This document shows, in pieces, positions 50,626 through 58,749 of a DNA stretch of 64,000 nucleotides. The position numbers and the translations under genes were made by a program. The notes beneath the pieces were generated by a model. The model had not been told where the DNA came from and searched no databases. It saw only the letters and a program-made list of their open reading frames with translations. This stretch comes from Micavibrio aeruginosavorus_D. Its GTDB lineage: Bacteria > Pseudomonadota > Alphaproteobacteria > Micavibrionales > Micavibrionaceae. Position 1 is the first letter of the stretch, and every line of letters begins with the position of its first letter. The DNA lies in the NCBI RefSeq assembly GCF_051245535.1, contig NZ_CP195303.1, positions 372,001-436,000 on the forward strand, in the 5' to 3' direction.

Positions 50626-52881
50626 TTATCCGTTACGAATGTCCGGTGATTTCACACGGTGCATGGCGGGACCGGTCAGGGTTTTGTCGAAATAATCGAC
50701 CTGAACGATATCATCGCGCGCGTCCTTCATCCGGCGGAGCAGGGCGGCGGTGCTGGCGTCAATCACGCCTTTTTCCAGACCTTCATCCACCATCTTGGCG
50801 TAATCTTCGGTCTGGGACACGATGCCTTTCTTCGCGGCTTTGAACAAGGTTACTTCGTGCGGATGGGCTTGATGCGCCAGTTTGAACGTGTATTCCAGAC
50901 GGGCGATATAATCGCTGCCCGTCGTCGGAACATAGGTGTTCCACGTTAAATTATCGCGGGCCTCGCCCGGTCTGGACAGAGCCTCGGCAATTTTCGCATC
51001 CAGCTCGTGGCTCGGTTTACGGGTCAATCGGCCAAACGGGAAGACCAGCGGTTTCAGCAACAGGCCGACCAGTTTATTCGGGTGGTTTTCAATGACTTCG
51101 TGCAAAGCATTTTCCGCCTTGTGAATGCAATGCGCGGCGGCCCATTGCATAAAGGCTTTGTCGCTGTCCTTGCGTCCTTCCAACGTCCAACGGCGCAGGA
51201 CGTTCGAGGCCAGATACAAATTGCTGAGCGCATCACCCAGCAGGGCCGATGTGCGTTCCTTGCGCATCAACGCCGCTTGCAATGTCAGCATGGTGATGTT
51301 GGCGGTGAAAGAAAATGCCGCGGCTAGCCGGTTAATCTGGCGATAGAATTTTGCATCCGGTCCGGATTGCGGAGCGTGGGACAAAGCCCCGCCCGTCAAT
51401 CCCATAAAGAACGACCGCGCCGCATTGTTGAAAATATTACCCAGATGTTTGAACAACAATTTCCCGGCTGCATCGGCATCATCATTCTGGGCGGCACGAA
51501 TTTCATCCAGCGTGTAGGGATGGGCCAAAAACGCGCCCTGACCAAAGATCATCAGGGACCGGGTCATGATATTGGCCCCTTCGACCGTAATGCCGACGGG
51601 CACGCCTTGGTACAATCCGCCCACCGGGTTGTTTGGTCCTTCGACCACGCCCTTGCCGCCGTGAATGTCCATGGCGTCAATCGCCACCCGACGTCCGGCT
51701 TCGGTGGCGTGGTATTTCAAAATGGCGGAAGCCACGGCGGGGCGGGCCTGCGTTCCGGCTGCGTGGGCCAGATCCAGATCCTGCAACGGCAATGTGCGCG
51801 CCGCATCAATCATATAGGTCAGGCCGCCAATGCGCCCCAACGCTTCCTGCACGCCTTCCATGCCGGACAGCGGTGTGCCGAATTGCTGGCGAATAAAGCT
51901 GTACGCCCCCGTTGCGCGCGCGGCGAAGCGGGACATGCCGCCAGCGGATGCCGGGAGGGAGATAGAACGACCAATCGACAAACAATCGACCAGCATGTTC
52001 CAACCCTTGCCCGCGTATTCCGGGCCGCCGATAATGGATTCAACCGGAACCACCACATCTTCACCCCAATGCGGGCCGTTCTGGAACGGCGAACCCATCG
52101 GGCGGTGGCGATTGCCACGGGTCAGGCCCTTGGCATCGGCGGGGATGAGGGCGAGGGTAATGCCGATATCCTCCTGATCACCCAGCAGGTGATCAGGATC
52201 GCGCAGGCGGAAGGCCAGACCGAACAAGGTCGCCACCGGGGCCAGCGTGATATAGCGTTTTTCCCAATTCAGGCGGATGTACAGTTTATCATCTTCACCT
52301 TTGAATACGACGCCTTCATCCTTCAAATTGGTGGCGTCTGATCCGGCTTGCGGGCTGGTCAGGGCGAAACACGGCACTTCGCGGCCATCGGCCAGACGCG
52401 GCAGATATTGATCCTTCTGCGCCTTCGTCCCGTATTGCATCAGCAATTCACCGGGGCCGAGAGAGTTCGGAACCATCGCGGTCGCCGCCACGGTCGCGCT
52501 GCGCGATGCGATTTTGGATACGATGGTGGCATGCGCGTAAGCCGAGAAGCCCAGCCCGCCATATTCCTTCGGAATAATCATGCCGAAGAATTTTTTGCCC
52601 TTCAGGTAATCCCACACTTCGGGGGAGAGGTCTTTCAGCTCATCCCGGATTTTCCAGTCATCAATCAGGCGGCAAAGCTCTTCGGTTTCGTTGTCGAGGA
52701 AAGATTGTTCCTCCGCCGTCAAGGTCGGGGCGGGCGTGTTCAGTAAACCGGTCCAATCGGGGCGTCCGGCGAAAATGGATTGTTCAAACCCAACCGTGCC
52801 GGATTCCAGCGCCGCACGTTGCGTGGGCGAGATGCTGCCGTTGACTTTTTTGAACTGCGCGAGGGCGAATTTGCCGAACAT
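50626..52881 (-). CDS. fadE: Long-chain acyl-CoA dehydrogenase
   Basis: This 751-residue protein starts at 52881 (MFGKFALAQFKK) with AGGAG about nine bases upstream. Its length and sequence match the large FadE type, not the 380-residue acyl-CoA dehydrogenases: FGMIIPKEYGGLGFSAYAHA, ALTSPQAGSDAT, AMDIHGGKGVVEGP and a long C-terminal helical domain with DARDDIVQVDYF at the end. It catalyses the first dehydrogenation of fatty acyl-CoA. A palindromic candidate operator lies about 130 bases upstream. Confidence 0.94.
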   Translation of the reverse strand: MFGKFALAQFKKVNGSISPTQRAALESGTVGFEQSIFAGRPDWTGLLNTPAPTLTAEEQSFLDNETEELCRLIDDWKIRDELKDLSPEVWDYLKGKKFFGMIIPKEYGGLGFSAYAHATIVSKIASRSATVAATAMVPNSLGPGELLMQYGTKAQKDQYLPRLADGREVPCFALTSPQAGSDATNLKDEGVVFKGEDDKLYIRLNWEKRYITLAPVATLFGLAFRLRDPDHLLGDQEDIGITLALIPADAKGLTRGNRHRPMGSPFQNGPHWGEDVVVPVESIIGGPEYAGKGWNMLVDCLSIGRSISLPASAGGMSRFAARATGAYSFIRQQFGTPLSGMEGVQEALGRIGGLTYMIDAARTLPLQDLDLAHAAGTQARPAVASAILKYHATEAGRRVAIDAMDIHGGKGVVEGPNNPVGGLYQGVPVGITVEGANIMTRSLMIFGQGAFLAHPYTLDEIRAAQNDDADAAGKLLFKHLGNIFNNAARSFFMGLTGGALSHAPQSGPDAKFYRQINRLAAAFSFTANITMLTLQAALMRKERTSALLGDALSNLYLASNVLRRWTLEGRKDSDKAFMQWAAAHCIHKAENALHEVIENHPNKLVGLLLKPLVFPFGRLTRKPSHELDAKIAEALSRPGEARDNLTWNTYVPTTGSDYIARLEYTFKLAHQAHPHEVTLFKAAKKGIVSQTEDYAKMVDEGLEKGVIDASTAALLRRMKDARDDIVQVDYFDKTLTGPAMHRVKSPDIRNG

Positions 52882-53008
52882 GAATCCCGAACTCCTGCCT
52901 GTGTTTTTTATGGTTGGAAGTGAGTTTAGGGTGCGGTGCAGGGGCGTCAATCACAACACACTGTTTTTATGGCAAAATGGGGATTGTTTTGGCGGGCGCG
53001 TGCCGAAT

Positions 53009-53031
53009 TTTATATTGCAATGCAATATAAA
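53009..53031. promoter_or_regulatory. Palindromic candidate operator upstream of fadE
   Basis: TTTATATTGC-AAT-GCAATATAAA is a perfect 10-base inverted repeat around three bases, 128 bases upstream of the fadE ATG. Its TTGCAA core resembles operators of acyl-metabolism regulators, but no factor can be named. It has no T tract and is not a typical terminator. Confidence 0.45.
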
Positions 53032-53064
53032 TGAGCATTTTACGAGGCGGTGTGAATTTCGTCC

Positions 53065-54042
53065 TCAGGCACCGGGTTTCGGGCTTTTGGCTGGCAAATA
53101 TTCTTTGGCGATGTCCTGGTACTTGCGAAAAATTTGTTCGTAGCTCTGCACGTCTTTGTTGGTTCGGGCTTCGGTGCGTTTCATGATCCAGTTATCAAAC
53201 GACGCTGCGTCCATCTTTGCTATGCTTGGGTGAACTTTTCCGCTTTGAATATCCGTGGTGAAAAACTGTTGGAACAGGGCATGGCGTTGCGGAACGGGCA
53301 TCGTTGCGAAATATTGCTTATAAACTTTCACAGGATCGGCTTTGCCGGTCAGGACTTCCTTTGTGGCAACCAAGGAAGGGCGCAGGTAAATCCCCGCAAT
53401 GTTCGCATTGCGTTTGAAATAATCCGAATAGCGTGCCGGGATTTCGGCAAAGCATCCCTCATAAGCCTGTTTAAAAACATTGCGTTGATGGAGCGGGGTG
53501 GCGGCGTATTCATAGGCCGTTTTATCGCCATAACCAACATAGGATTCTTGCTTTTCAATCAAGTTTTGTCCCGTTAAATCTGTGTAACTGGCATTAAAAA
53601 TCGCTGTTTTCGCGCAGGCATCCACTTCGGATAGATGCAGCGCGTTATAGCGATATATTGGTGATAAAACGCGTTTGTCCAACTGCAATTGCGTTTCCTG
53701 AAAGTGGTGAACCAGTTCATGGACAGTGACCAGCAGCACCGCGCTGTTTTTCTGCGCAGATTTTACACTTAATATGCCGTCATCATAGAGGCCGCTTTTT
53801 CCATCGCCGCCTTCTGTGATCCAGCGAAATTTTGCGCCTGTTCTGGCCGCGTTTTGGTAAAGCGCTTCACCATCCGGTGTTTTGCGCATGGCTTCAATGG
53901 TGGCTTTTGCTCGGGCATCGCCGTGTGTCGGAATGTCGGCAAAGCTGATTTCCGGGCTGTATTGAATATCATCGGCATGGGCTGCGCCCATAAAGACGCT
54001 GCACAAAAACGGAATGGCAAAGGTGCGGAGTTTCTTGTTCAT
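53065..54042 (-). CDS. Secreted putative zinc metallopeptidase, tandem copy 1
   Basis: This 325-residue protein has its start at 54042 behind AAGGA; an ATG at 54051 overlaps the upstream stop but lacks spacing. A signal peptide ends MGAAHAD. The zincin motif is VTVHELVHHFQ (HExxH, first His about residue 108). A conserved LSEVDACAKTAIFNASYTD follows about 40 residues later and may hold a third ligand. It matches the DUF6782-type putative metallopeptidase pattern as I recall it. The upstream gene is a paralogue. Confidence 0.75.
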   Translation of the reverse strand: MNKKLRTFAIPFLCSVFMGAAHADDIQYSPEISFADIPTHGDARAKATIEAMRKTPDGEALYQNAARTGAKFRWITEGGDGKSGLYDDGILSVKSAQKNSAVLLVTVHELVHHFQETQLQLDKRVLSPIYRYNALHLSEVDACAKTAIFNASYTDLTGQNLIEKQESYVGYGDKTAYEYAATPLHQRNVFKQAYEGCFAEIPARYSDYFKRNANIAGIYLRPSLVATKEVLTGKADPVKVYKQYFATMPVPQRHALFQQFFTTDIQSGKVHPSIAKMDAASFDNWIMKRTEARTNKDVQSYEQIFRKYQDIAKEYLPAKSPKPGA

Positions 54043-54047
54043 TTTTA

Positions 54048-55028
54048 TCATCCTTGCGGGGTCGGTTGCGGTTGTTTGTTGCGCGCTTCTTCATAACGGC
54101 GCTGGACGGATTTGATGGCTTTGGCGATGTTTGTTTTTGGTAAATCTGTGGCCCAATCACGCAGGGCTTGGTCGCTCAATGTTGCTGCCCCGCGAACACT
54201 TGGGGCGTCATCGGCGACGGATGTTTTGAAATAAGCGCGATAAATCGGGCCGGTTTCGTGGTGGGGAATGCGGCCTTCGGCGGTGCCGGCAAATTCTGCT
54301 TTGAACACAGTTTTGGCGTGGCTTGTATTATATTTCTTACTGCTGTTGATGGATTCCATACACGGTGCATAGGCATCACGCATCGCATCGCGTGTGGCCG
54401 GATCTTTCTGTGCGTAATTCATCGCAATCGACCCGCCATACAGCCCCAAAACCGCAGACGGGGTTTTCATGGTGTGACCCGTGGCATCTTTAAAATCGGC
54501 GGAGAAATGTGCGGCATAGGCACAGGCATCAACTTCACGCAGACGCTTGACGGCGTATTGGTCCAGCGGTTCCAGCCGCGCGATATCGGCATTCATGGTG
54601 GTGTGTTGCCAATGGTGGCGCGTTTCATGCGCGATGGTCAGCAATGTGATATCGTCGGAAAAACCGGGCTTCGCGCTCATCAGGCTCTTGCTATACGACC
54701 CCATGGCTGTTCCCGGCCCACCCCAGATGAATTGCAATTTCGTGCGGGCGGCAAATTGAAACAGGCGCTCGCCTTCCGGCGATGTGCGCAATTTGGCGAT
54801 CAGGTATTTGATCCGTCCATCCCCCTTGGTGGGCAGGTCGGCAAAGGCGAGGGCTGTACCGCGATTTTCTTCGCCGCGATGGGGTTGGGAAAAATGGTGA
54901 TAAGCCATGGCCGCCGTCAGCACGGCGGGAACCCCGGCAACACACACCAAGACCGCAGCCCAGCCCGCCGCGCCATTTTGGGCCCGGTTTTTGGTGTCTG
55001 GGTGCTTTTTCGTGTGTTTTTTGCTCAT
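54048..55028 (-). CDS. Membrane-anchored putative zinc metallopeptidase, tandem copy 2
   Basis: This 326-residue protein has a basic cytoplasmic start (MSKKHTKKHP), one membrane helix at about residues 22-43 and a periplasmic domain. It shares FADLPTKGDGRIK, TSPEGERLFQFAART, the zinc motif IAHETRHHWQ (His134, Glu135, His138) and LREVDACAYAAHFSADFKD with the downstream copy. The two differ in anchoring: this one looks membrane-bound and the other fully secreted. The stop overlaps the possible 54051 start of copy 1. Confidence 0.75.
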   Translation of the reverse strand: MSKKHTKKHPDTKNRAQNGAAGWAAVLVCVAGVPAVLTAAMAYHHFSQPHRGEENRGTALAFADLPTKGDGRIKYLIAKLRTSPEGERLFQFAARTKLQFIWGGPGTAMGSYSKSLMSAKPGFSDDITLLTIAHETRHHWQHTTMNADIARLEPLDQYAVKRLREVDACAYAAHFSADFKDATGHTMKTPSAVLGLYGGSIAMNYAQKDPATRDAMRDAYAPCMESINSSKKYNTSHAKTVFKAEFAGTAEGRIPHHETGPIYRAYFKTSVADDAPSVRGAATLSDQALRDWATDLPKTNIAKAIKSVQRRYEEARNKQPQPTPQG

Positions 55029-55122
55029 TTTTTATTTTTATTTCAGTGCATTAGGTTCGCATCTCTGGCGAATGGCAAGAGTGTACACCCAGTCTCGTGA
55101 TTATGTCAAACAATGCTGTTCT

Positions 55123-55150
55123 CCAATCTTCTGGCCCCAATCTTCTAGCC
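55123..55150. repeat. Two adjacent 14-base direct repeats upstream of mccB
   Basis: CCAATCTTCTGGCC is followed immediately by CCAATCTTCTAGCC, with one difference. The pair lies about 70 bases before the mccB ATG in the otherwise gene-free 55029-55218 gap. It could be a regulator site or a chance tandem duplication. Confidence 0.6.
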
Positions 55151-55218
55151 CTTGTCTGGGGCGGGGGATGCCCTTAATCTGACGGCAAAATTTAAGGATA
55201 CAAGGGAAGGATTAAACG

Positions 55219-56826
55219 ATGACCCGCCTGAACAGCGCCATCAGCGCCGAAAGCCCGGACTACATCAAAAACCGCGACGCCATGCTGGCTCTGGTCGCCG
55301 ATCTGCGCGCGAAAATCGCCGTGATCGAACAGGGCGGCGGGGACAAGGCGCGTGACCGCCATACCTCCCGCGGCAAACTCCTCCCCCGTGACCGGATCAG
55401 CCGTTTGCTGGACCCGGGTTCCCCGTTCCTCGAACTCTCGCAAATGGCCGCCTATAAAGTGTATGCGGATGACGTTCCCGCCGCCGGGATCATCACCGGC
55501 ATTGGCCGTGTGGCCGGGCAGGAATGCGTGATCGTTTGTAACGATGCGACGGTGAAGGGCGGAACCTATTACCCCCTGACCGTGAAAAAACACATTCGCG
55601 CGCAGGAAGTGGCGGAACAGAACAATCTGCCCTGCATCTATCTGGTGGATAGCGGCGGCGCGAACCTGCCCAATCAAGACGAAGTCTTCCCCGACCGCGA
55701 CCATTTTGGCCGCATCTTCTATAACCAGGCCAACATGTCAGCCAAGGGCATTCCGCAAATTGCCGTGGTCATGGGTTCCTGCACCGCTGGCGGCGCGTAT
55801 GTGCCCGCCATGTCGGATGAAAGCGTGATCGTGAAGGAGCAGGGGACAATTTTCCTCGCCGGTCCGCCATTGGTGAAGGCCGCAACGGGCGAAGATGTCA
55901 CCGCCGAAGATTTGGGTGGCGGCGATGTTCACACCCGCGTGTCCGGCGTGGCCGACCATCTGGCCGACAGTGATGACCACGCGCTGGATATCGCGCGCAA
56001 GATCGTCAGCCACTTGAACCGCCGCAAAGGCGGCGCGGTGCGGATGCAGGAGCCGAAGGAACCATTATTCCCGGCGGACGATATTTACGGCGTCATCCCG
56101 CCCGATTTGAAAACGCCATACGATGTACGCGAAGTCATTGCCCGCATCGTGGACAACAGCGAATTTGATGAATTCAAAAAACGCTATGGCACCACGCTGG
56201 TCACGGGCTTTGCCCATATTTACGGCATGCCGGTCGGCATTGTCGCGAATAACGGCGTGTTGTTTTCCGAATCCGCATTAAAGGGCGCGCATTTTATCGA
56301 ACTGTGCAACCAACGCGGCATTCCGCTCGTCTTCCTGCAAAACATCACCGGATTTATGGTGGGGCAGAAATATGAAAGCGGTGGCATTGCCAAGGATGGC
56401 GCGAAAATGGTGACCGCCGTGTCCTGCGCCCGCGTACCGAAATTCACCGTCATTATCGGTGGATCGTTCGGGGCGGGGAACTATGGCATGTGCGGCCGCG
56501 CGTTTAACCCGCGTTTCATGTGGATGTGGCCCAACGCCCGCATTTCCGTGATGGGCGGGGAGCAAGCGGCGGGCGTTTTGGCCACCGTCAAACGCGCCGC
56601 GATGGAACGTGACGGCAATACGTGGAGCGCCGAAGACGAAGCCGCCTTTAAAAAACCCGTCATCGAACAATACGAAACCGAAGGCCACCCCTATTACGCC
56701 AGCGCGCGTTTGTGGGATGACGGCGTCATCGACCCGGCGGACACCCGCCGCATTCTGGGTCTGGCCATTTCAGCCAGTTTGAATGCCCCGATTGAGGAAA
56801 CGAAATACGGCGTATTCCGGATGTAA
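55219..56826 (+). CDS. liuB: Methylcrotonyl-CoA carboxylase beta (carboxyltransferase) subunit
   Basis: This 535-residue protein has GGGAAGG upstream of the ATG at 55219. It is a carboxyltransferase of the ACC/PCC/MCC beta family, with RDRISRLLDPGSPFLELS, YLVDSGGANLPNQDEVFPDRDHFG (typical of MCC rather than PCC), FLQNITGFMVGQKYESGGIAK and WMWPNARISVMGGEQAAGVL. It transfers carboxyl from carboxybiotin on the alpha subunit to 3-methylcrotonyl-CoA in leucine breakdown. Its partner is at 58750. Confidence 0.95.
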   Translation: MTRLNSAISAESPDYIKNRDAMLALVADLRAKIAVIEQGGGDKARDRHTSRGKLLPRDRISRLLDPGSPFLELSQMAAYKVYADDVPAAGIITGIGRVAGQECVIVCNDATVKGGTYYPLTVKKHIRAQEVAEQNNLPCIYLVDSGGANLPNQDEVFPDRDHFGRIFYNQANMSAKGIPQIAVVMGSCTAGGAYVPAMSDESVIVKEQGTIFLAGPPLVKAATGEDVTAEDLGGGDVHTRVSGVADHLADSDDHALDIARKIVSHLNRRKGGAVRMQEPKEPLFPADDIYGVIPPDLKTPYDVREVIARIVDNSEFDEFKKRYGTTLVTGFAHIYGMPVGIVANNGVLFSESALKGAHFIELCNQRGIPLVFLQNITGFMVGQKYESGGIAKDGAKMVTAVSCARVPKFTVIIGGSFGAGNYGMCGRAFNPRFMWMWPNARISVMGGEQAAGVLATVKRAAMERDGNTWSAEDEAAFKKPVIEQYETEGHPYYASARLWDDGVIDPADTRRILGLAISASLNAPIEETKYGVFRM

Positions 56827-56842
56827 TCTCTCACTCTCCATT

Positions 56843-56926
56843 GTCATTCCCGCGAAAGCGGGAATCCAGAAGACCGGGACAGATCGCGCCCCATGACTCT
56901 GGATCCCGGGTCAAGCCCGGGATGAC
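56843..56926. repeat. Palindromic intergenic repeat, copy 6 (variant)
   Basis: The left hairpin is ATTCCCGCGAAAGCGGGAAT and the right is TCCCGGGTCAAGCCCGGGA, running from GTCATT to GATGAC. Loop sequences differ from the other copies. It lies between liuB and liuC; reading through it creates a false N-terminal extension of the liuC frame. Confidence 0.85.
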
Positions 56927-56957
56927 AATGAAAAAGTATTTGAATAAAGGACCAAAC

Positions 56958-57764
56958 ATGCTGAACGAAAACCAACCCGGAATTGACAATGTGTTGCTGG
57001 ACATCCGCGACGGTGTGGCGACCATTACGCTGAACCGCCCGGATGTGCATAACGCATTCGACGAACACGTGATTGCCGCCTTGCATGGCAAGCTGGATGC
57101 GCTGGCGTTGGAGCGGGATTTACGGGTGATCGTTCTGCGCGGCGCGGGCAAGAATTTTTCCGCCGGGGCCGACCTCGTCTGGATGATGAAGGCCGCAAAT
57201 TATACGCAGGAACAAAATAAATCCGATGCCCTCGCACTGGCTGGCATGCTGAACAAACTTTATTCCATGCCGCAAACCACCATCGCCTGCGTCCATGGTG
57301 CGGCCATGGGTGGCGGGTTTGGGCTGGTCGCATGTTGCGACATCGTTCTGGCCACCGAACGCGCCAGCTTTGCGCTCTCGGAAGTCAAAATCGGCCTGAT
57401 CCCCGCCACCATTGGCCCCTATGTGATGAAGGCGATTGGCGAACGCCACATGCGCCGCTTCGCCCAAACGGGCGAACGCTTCGGCGCAGGTCTAGCGCAC
57501 CAAATCGGTCTGGTGCATGAAGTTCTGCACGATGATGCCGCTCTGGCCGATCGCCTGAACGAAATTCTCGACGGCCTCGCCACCAACGGCCCCGACGCCG
57601 TGCGCGAAGCCAAAGCCCTGTGCAACGAACTCTCCGGCCGCCCCATCGACTTCGCCCTGCAAGACCATACCGCCACCCGCATCGCCGAAATTCGTGCAGG
57701 TGGGGAGGCAAAGGAGGGGTTGAGTGCGTTTTTGGAAAAGCGGAAGCCGGGGTGGGTGAAGTAG
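56958..57764 (+). CDS. liuC: Enoyl-CoA hydratase, probably methylglutaconyl-CoA hydratase
   Basis: This 268-residue crotonase-fold enzyme has its start at 56958 (MLNENQPGIDN) with AAAGGA upstream. Motifs are ITLNRPDVHNAFDE, GKNFSAGADLVWM (oxyanion-hole region), VHGAAMGGGFGLVACCDIV and FALSEVKIGLIPATIGPYV. AALHGKL and the LVWM segment fit methylglutaconyl-CoA hydratases that convert 3-methylglutaconyl-CoA to HMG-CoA. Location between the carboxylase subunits supports that. Confidence 0.9.
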   Translation: MLNENQPGIDNVLLDIRDGVATITLNRPDVHNAFDEHVIAALHGKLDALALERDLRVIVLRGAGKNFSAGADLVWMMKAANYTQEQNKSDALALAGMLNKLYSMPQTTIACVHGAAMGGGFGLVACCDIVLATERASFALSEVKIGLIPATIGPYVMKAIGERHMRRFAQTGERFGAGLAHQIGLVHEVLHDDAALADRLNEILDGLATNGPDAVREAKALCNELSGRPIDFALQDHTATRIAEIRAGGEAKEGLSAFLEKRKPGWVK

Positions 57765-57787
57765 GTATAAATTTTTAGGGATTCGCT

Positions 57788-58645
57788 ATGGAAGATTATT
57801 CTTTTACAATTAAGTACGATGATGGAAAGAAAGATAAGCATGAGATTGATGCTTATGTTCTCGCCGATGCAATTAAAGGATTTGCTGATTTTTCAGTTTC
57901 GCTGATGCAGTCTAGTGGTTCTGCGTCATCCACAAGAAGTGTTGTAACGGAAATACGACCAGGCTGTGTGGAGGTCGAGTTTCTTATTAGATCTGCATTT
58001 GCCATCGGTGAGATGGGTTTTTCTGCTTTAGGATATATGAGCACATTTCAGTCAGTGATAGAGCTGTTTAGAGGGCTTGCAGGGAGGCCGCCTAAAAGTG
58101 TTGAGAGCACAGGCGATGGCAATGTTGTTGTGCAGACGAATAACGGAAATATTACGATAAATCAAAATACTTATAATCTTGTGATGGCTTCCCCGAATAT
58201 GGGAGAAGCCTGCAATAAGTTTATAAGGCAGCCTTTAAAGGCTGGATTGGAGCAAGTAAGTATCGCTTCTGGTGAAAACAAAATATCCTCAATTGAAAAA
58301 GCTGAAGCAGATAGTTTTCAAAAGCTCGACCTTAAAGATCACCTGCACGAGTACGATTCTACGGTATGGCTAAGAATTGTTAGGCCCGTGCTCGATGGAT
58401 CTTCTAAGTGGACATTTGATAATGGTAGCGGAGCTCCTCTTCCTGCAGACATTAAAGATGCCGCCTTTTTGACGGACGTAAAGAATGGGGTTCATAGATT
58501 TGGGAATGGTGATTATCTTTATGTTGAGATGAAGTCCGTTCAGAGGCGTGTAGGTAGAAAATTATCTTCTGAAAATAGTATTCAGAAAGTTATTAAAATT
58601 GAACAAGGGGCAGGGGATCAGTTAACGTTGTCTAATAGCGTGTGA
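57788..58645 (+). CDS. AT-rich orphan protein of unknown function inside the leucine cluster
   Basis: This 285-residue protein is not recognised. It has no signal peptide. It opens with an ordered FTIKYDDGKKDKHEIDAYVL segment followed by a helix (ADAIKGFADFSVSLMQSS) and beta strands. A polar Asn-rich linker contains VVVQTNNGNITINQNTYNLV. The C-terminal part is helix and beta with a basic end (QRRVGRKL). Bases 58141-58200 are 30% G+C, whereas 57541-57600 in liuC is 68%. It splits liuC from the biotin subunit and looks like recent foreign DNA. Confidence 0.7.
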   Translation: MEDYSFTIKYDDGKKDKHEIDAYVLADAIKGFADFSVSLMQSSGSASSTRSVVTEIRPGCVEVEFLIRSAFAIGEMGFSALGYMSTFQSVIELFRGLAGRPPKSVESTGDGNVVVQTNNGNITINQNTYNLVMASPNMGEACNKFIRQPLKAGLEQVSIASGENKISSIEKAEADSFQKLDLKDHLHEYDSTVWLRIVRPVLDGSSKWTFDNGSGAPLPADIKDAAFLTDVKNGVHRFGNGDYLYVEMKSVQRRVGRKLSSENSIQKVIKIEQGAGDQLTLSNSV

Positions 58646-58749
58646 TCGTCTTATGAAAACACGCACCGCAACATTTCCCTCCCTTTGCCCATACCCCTGA
58701 ATTTGCTACTGTCCCTGACCGCATTTTACTCAAAAAGGCTGGGGCGTAG

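Noticed and set aside
54168..55100. A 310-codon plus-strand frame opposite the second zincin gene
   Set aside because: It overlaps the clear HExxH paralogue and extends past its start without any motif of its own.
56841..56957. An N-terminal extension of the enoyl-CoA hydratase frame
   Set aside because: The extension is a translation of palindromic repeat copy 6. The ATG at 56958 with AAAGGA upstream fits homologues.
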